Assembly (NCBI GenBank): GCA_035236585.1
Contig: CP141128.1
Span: 52,069,257-52,133,256, forward strand
DNA length: 64,000 nucleotides
Direction of reading: 5' to 3'
From: Warburgia ugandensis
Lineage: Eukaryota; Streptophyta; Magnoliopsida; Canellales; Canellaceae
The position numbers and the translations under genes were made by a program. The notes below the pieces were generated by a model that was not told where the DNA came from, searched no databases, and saw nothing but the letters and a program-made list of their open reading frames with translations. This document shows, one piece after another, positions 60,227 through 64,000 of this stretch; position 1 is the first letter of the stretch; every line of letters starts with the position of its first letter.

Positions 60227-62640
60227 TGATGTGATTTTTAGAAATTATTACTGAAGTGAACATATCCATTGGAGTATAAACATGATAAATACGGGTTAAT
60301 CCCACAAAGACTCTGAAAGGAATTTTAACTAACATTTAAGCCATTTTACCTTAACCTAGCCAATCATTTAAGGAAAGTAAAGAATTCTAACCATGAAGCT
60401 AAAGCAAATAAACCAAGCAAGGAAATAAAGAAAGAAATAAAGCGAGGGAATAAAGCAAGAAATAGAACAAGGAAAGTAAACTAACAAAATAAAATAAATA
60501 AAACAAGGAAATTAAACTAACTAATAAAAGAAACTAATTTCATTAATGGAATGTCGCAATGAATTAAGTACATAAGCAAGTAAAAGAAATGAAAGTAGAA
60601 TTTCTTCAACCGATCTTGAATTCTACAACATGGCTCTCTTGTTTTGTCACTCAATAGGAGCTTGTATACTTCTCTTCAGTCCAAAATATCCTAAAAGCTA
60701 CCACCAAGCTTACTAAAAGCTCAAACCTCAAACCAATGATCCCTTGAATGAAGTGTTAGGACACCCATAGAAAAAAGGTGTTTAACTACTTTTCCTAAAC
60801 GATCACCGCTCTTTAAAAGAAGAAGAAAAGAAGAGATGGAATGGAACAATGAAGCATTATACATCCTAGTGGGGGTTAGCCATTCAAAAAGAGAGGTGCC
60901 CAACCTTAAGGAAGAACTAGAAAAAGGAAAAATAAAATGGAAACAATGGACCTGGGCTTAGGACTCACAAAATTCTAGCCTAAGGAGATGATGAAGGAAC
61001 CAAGTACATGCCTAGAAGTCTTCCTACTCTTTAGCATGCCTTTAGTTAATAATTTTAAATGGCTATATGGATGTATTTGATTTCTCCTTAACCATGCTTT
61101 AAGAATGGAGGAATCCTTGACTTCCATAGAAAGTGACATAAGGGTTTCTTACTTTCTTTTTGCTCCCTAACACCCAAAAAAATGGAAAAATAAGAAGGGC
61201 TATGCATTTAAAAGAAAAGAGGAATGAGGAGTCTAACATAAAAAGAGTAGGGAAATATTTTTGTGTGAGAAAGTGATGAAGGAGAGGGAATAAGGCATGG
61301 CTAAAATCAGGTGCATGCAACTGAGTGGAAGGTGAAGAGTCCATGTAATGTAAAATGATTAATCTATGTAATGCAAAAGCAAGGAAACTAGGATAGGGTG
61401 AATGCAACCCAAGACTAATGTAGTGACTGTATGCAAAGGTGAGGAAGGAGGGGGGAAAGGCTAATGCATGTAAGATAGAGGGTTGTAGTGGAGGATGCAT
61501 GCAATGATAAAGGATTAATGTGTACAAAATCTAAGATGGAAGGATGTTACGCAAAAGGGTTTGTGTGAAAATCTAGAGGGAATGGATGAGGCATGTAAGT
61601 GTGAGGGTGTAAGGGAGAAGGCATGTAAGTTAAGGAGGGAGATGCATGTAATTTTGGGGTGGATGGATGCAAAGGTAGGAATGTTAATGCATGTAAATGA
61701 GATGGGAGAAAACATGAAAAGATAGGAGTATTGGGGAATCAATAGTAGATTGGGACTCTTACCTCTTCTCCAAAGATATGGATGAGAGGATCAATGGGAG
61801 AGTTGGTGAGCATAACATCTCTCCCTCTAATTTTTCAAGTTGTAGCTATAAAGTCTAGGGAGAAGTAAGAGAGAACCCCCATTCACCTCCCTCCAATTTA
61901 TAGATTTTCTAAGGAAAAAGCCTTAGAAATTGAATGAATAGGACTCATGAGGAGAAACAAGTGATATATGTCCAAGATTTGTGGGTGAATGGGAAAAAAA
62001 AAAATGAATTAGAGATGGGGGGTGTGGAGTTCAATAGAAGAAGAGATGGAGATGTTGAAGGAAAGAGATAAGGGTGAGAGGGAAGGAAGTGAGCTAGGAA
62101 GGAAAGAGATAGAAGGAAAAGGGAGAAAATAAACGAAGATCAAAAGTGGAAAGGAATATGGGAGGAGGTGTGGGATTTAGTGTATGAGTGTGTCGAAAGC
62201 TTAGAAAGTCTAGAATAAAAGTGAATCATTTGATCAAAATGGATGGTCAAGATCTTTCCTCAGGATTTTACCTTGAATTCTCATGGCTTTGATGGTGACT
62301 AGGGTTTGTAGCTTTCCTCTACATCTTTCTTATACATTGGATCAAGTTTCACCCTATCTTGATTGGATGAGATTTTGTTGTAGTTTCCTTATCTGCAAGG
62401 ATCTCTTTTATGGCTATTTTTCTCTCCACCATTTGATCAATATGACTTAGAGTGGATGGCATGGATTCCTTTGAGATTTCCTTATCCATGCTAGATTTCT
62501 CTTTATTTTTTCATCCAGTCCACCTTTATTTTCTTTGACCAACAAGCTTAAAGGAGTTTTGGATGTCTACCACATTGAAATGGGCCAATTTTGTCCTAAA
62601 ATTTAAGTGGGCAGCTCACCAAGAAAATCTCCACTATTGG
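60227..62640 (-). mobile_element. LTR of element H (5' LTR in element sense)
   Basis: It begins TGATGTGATTTTTAG beside the PBS, with the 'tgaa.gaac.tatcc' phrase usual at this point. Purine-rich stretches at 60380-60600 and 61550-62170 and a 'gcatgtaa' motif repeated many times at 61290-61700 follow. Similar to 43619-44825 from about 61740 on. The far end is not defined; similarity fades near 62.6 kb. Confidence 0.6.
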
Positions 62641-63540
62641 GGCTTTTTTTTGGTCTTCATTGTAGTCTTGCTTCTAACTGGACCATCCTTGATTAAGTTA
62701 GTTCTCTTTAGTTGTTGAGTATATGCATAAATAAGGATAGATCTTAGCCTTTAAATGCTTGAAAGTAAGGATAATTATTAGCTATAGATTTCTCATAAAC
62801 TCTCTCTCTCTCTCTTAAGCTCTTTATTTTTTCCACCTTTCTTCCATAAATTTTCTCATGTAGAAATGGTGAATTAAGGGGAGTGTACATGCCTCCATAG
62901 TAAAGTTGTCTAACCATTGGTGTGGTCCCCTCTTTTTTGTTGAGTAGAAGAGAGAGTGAACGGAATGTACCTTCTTGCAATCCCCGGTCTTCATACTTGT
63001 TTTGTTTTAGAAAGTCTTTCCAAGGTGATGGATTACCTACATGCATGTATGATGATAGGTATAGAATTATTACAAAGAATACTACTATATTTAGCAGGCT
63101 TTAGCCCTTGTTTAATCATAAAGATCACTAATTTGGGTTAGTTCCATATGTTGAGGAATTAGGGAATAATTATAAAAATTTGGAATTTCAAACCCTAAAA
63201 GATGGATAATCCAATGTCCAAGCATCAACATGGGCATGCCTACCAAATTGAACGATGTCTGAATGCAAAATGGGTGTTGTTATTATTTTAAGCACAATTA
63301 AAAACTTGAGAAGCACTGCTAAATGTCGTTAGCACAAAAGAGGCTATAAATATCAAAACATAAGGGGGCACAACATCCTTACATGCATTCCACCACCTTT
63401 GGAAAGCTTCTAAGTGAAGCTTAAGAGTCACACATGTAAAAGGAAGCACTCATTTGTTATAAACTCAAGCCACGGCTGATCGGTGCTGCAAACCCTAATT
63501 TCCTCTCTTTAGACTTCAGAATGGTGACCACCTACATGTG
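62641..63540. other. unassigned sequence, no gene recognised
   Basis: No match to the repeats elsewhere in the window. A 100-residue minus-strand frame (62744-63046) and short plus-strand frames are present, but I recognise no family and composition is unremarkable. There is a CTATAAATA box at 63345-63353 and a short inverted repeat AAGCTTC/GAAGCTT at 63404-63422. It could be the remaining part of the H LTR or true host intergenic DNA. Confidence 0.3.
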
Positions 63541-63599
63541 TACCACAATTTTTTTATAAAAGGTAGTTCATTACACTTAAATCCACATGGAATGCATAA

Positions 63600-63965
63600 A
63601 GAAATGAGTATGATTGGTAGAGAAAAATAAGGTAGGAGGAGAGAGATAAAAAATGAGAAATCTACAGTCAGTTTTTATCTAAGAATTTCAAGAAAGAGTG
63701 GCTAAGATCAATTCACCTCTAAGCCCATCTTAAAGCAACCAATTAGAAGATATTTGTGTTAGGATTTACCAATGGGAAGAAGCCATGCAAGAGAGAGAAG
63801 ACTGATCCATGATTGGTAGAGAAAATTTTGGTGAGCAGCCCACCATGTCTCAAGGAGGAGAAAAACATGTTAACCAAAGGAGAAAATATGTTTTCCTCTT
63901 GGATATGATTGGTTGGAGATACAAATGGTGGGCAGAGGAGAATCAAGTAAGATAAGAAAATATCT
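63600..63965 (+). promoter_or_regulatory. possible light/clock-type promoter region at the right edge
   Basis: ATGATTGGTAGAGAAAA occurs at 63610 and 63809, and a variant at 63905 (ATGATTGGTTGGAGAT). Counting both strands there are five CCAAT pentamers between 63613 and 63912. At the end, an I-box GATAAG (63951-63956) runs directly into AAAATATCT (63957-63965), the plant evening element. A reversed AAATATCT is at 63748-63755. This combination is known from light-harvesting and clock-controlled promoters. No TATA box or start codon follows within the window, so the gene, if any, lies beyond it. Inference. Confidence 0.35.
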
Positions 63966-64000
63966 ACGAAATCCTAACCATCCACCTTGGGGCATACTGA

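Noticed and set aside
62744-63046. 100-residue minus-strand frame
   Set aside because: No recognisable domain, no splice or promoter support, and the length is within what AT-rich DNA gives by chance. Kept only as part of an unassigned region.
63521-63556. ATG downstream of the CTATAAATA box as a gene start
   Set aside because: It encodes only 12 codons before a stop, with no convincing splice donor before it.

Overview
This is plant nuclear DNA. It is AT-rich and repeat-dense, and contains no intact protein gene, tRNA, rRNA or CRISPR array that I can support. The evidence is a plant-type RTE LINE, Ty3/gypsy elements with plant primer-binding sites (initiator-Met type TGGTATCAGAGC and the Tat/Athila type resembling TGGCGCCGTTGCCGGGGA), a recognisable Tat/Athila gag, long Del/Tekay-like LTRs, and plant microsatellites. 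It suggests a seed plant with a large, LTR-retrotransposon-rich genome. The species cannot be told from the window. Family names A, B, C, E, F, G and H are mine and refer only to repeats seen here. Junctions described as approximate were set by eye and may be off by tens of bases.

Layout. 1-1894: end of a family B LTR (minus). 1895-5731: a family F LTR copy (plus) with a 172-bp tandem duplication. 5732-7310: a decayed RTE LINE (minus). 7311-15033: internal sequence of a Tat/Athila-like element G (minus) carrying an inverted G-LTR scrap (7961-8492) and a 3.5-kb LTR of family E (8546-12094). 15034-23224: a G LTR (minus) split by a 5.6-kb solo LTR of family F with a perfect CAATG target duplication. 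23225-24123: a very short G internal region from polypurine tract to primer site. 24124-25224: the next G LTR. 25225-39130: a tandem array of family C, LTR-int-LTR-int-LTR (minus), whose third LTR is split by a solo family B LTR (34399-37053, plus). 39131-39997: more G-type LTR. 39998-41622: F LTR fragment. 41623-43618: A LTR fragment. 43619-44825: LTR fragment like that of element H. 44826-53877: a family A array, int(partial)-LTR-int-LTR (minus). 53878-60226: internal region of Tat/Athila element H (minus; pol start, gag C-terminus, gag), split by a solo A LTR (55614-58473) with a perfect ACATA duplication. 60227-about 62640: LTR of H. 62641-64000: sequence I cannot assign to any repeat here, ending in a CCAAT / I-box / evening-element cluster that may be the promoter of a host gene beyond the window.

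Nothing in the window works as a pathway. The coherent story is nested and recombined retrotransposon fossils: solo LTRs, LTR-sharing tandem arrays, non-autonomous elements that keep only the last codons of pol, and LTR families that appear to share modules. No new functional system is visible. The best leads are the array structure, the mosaic LTRs, the paired CpG-rich hairpins of family B and the promoter-like right edge.
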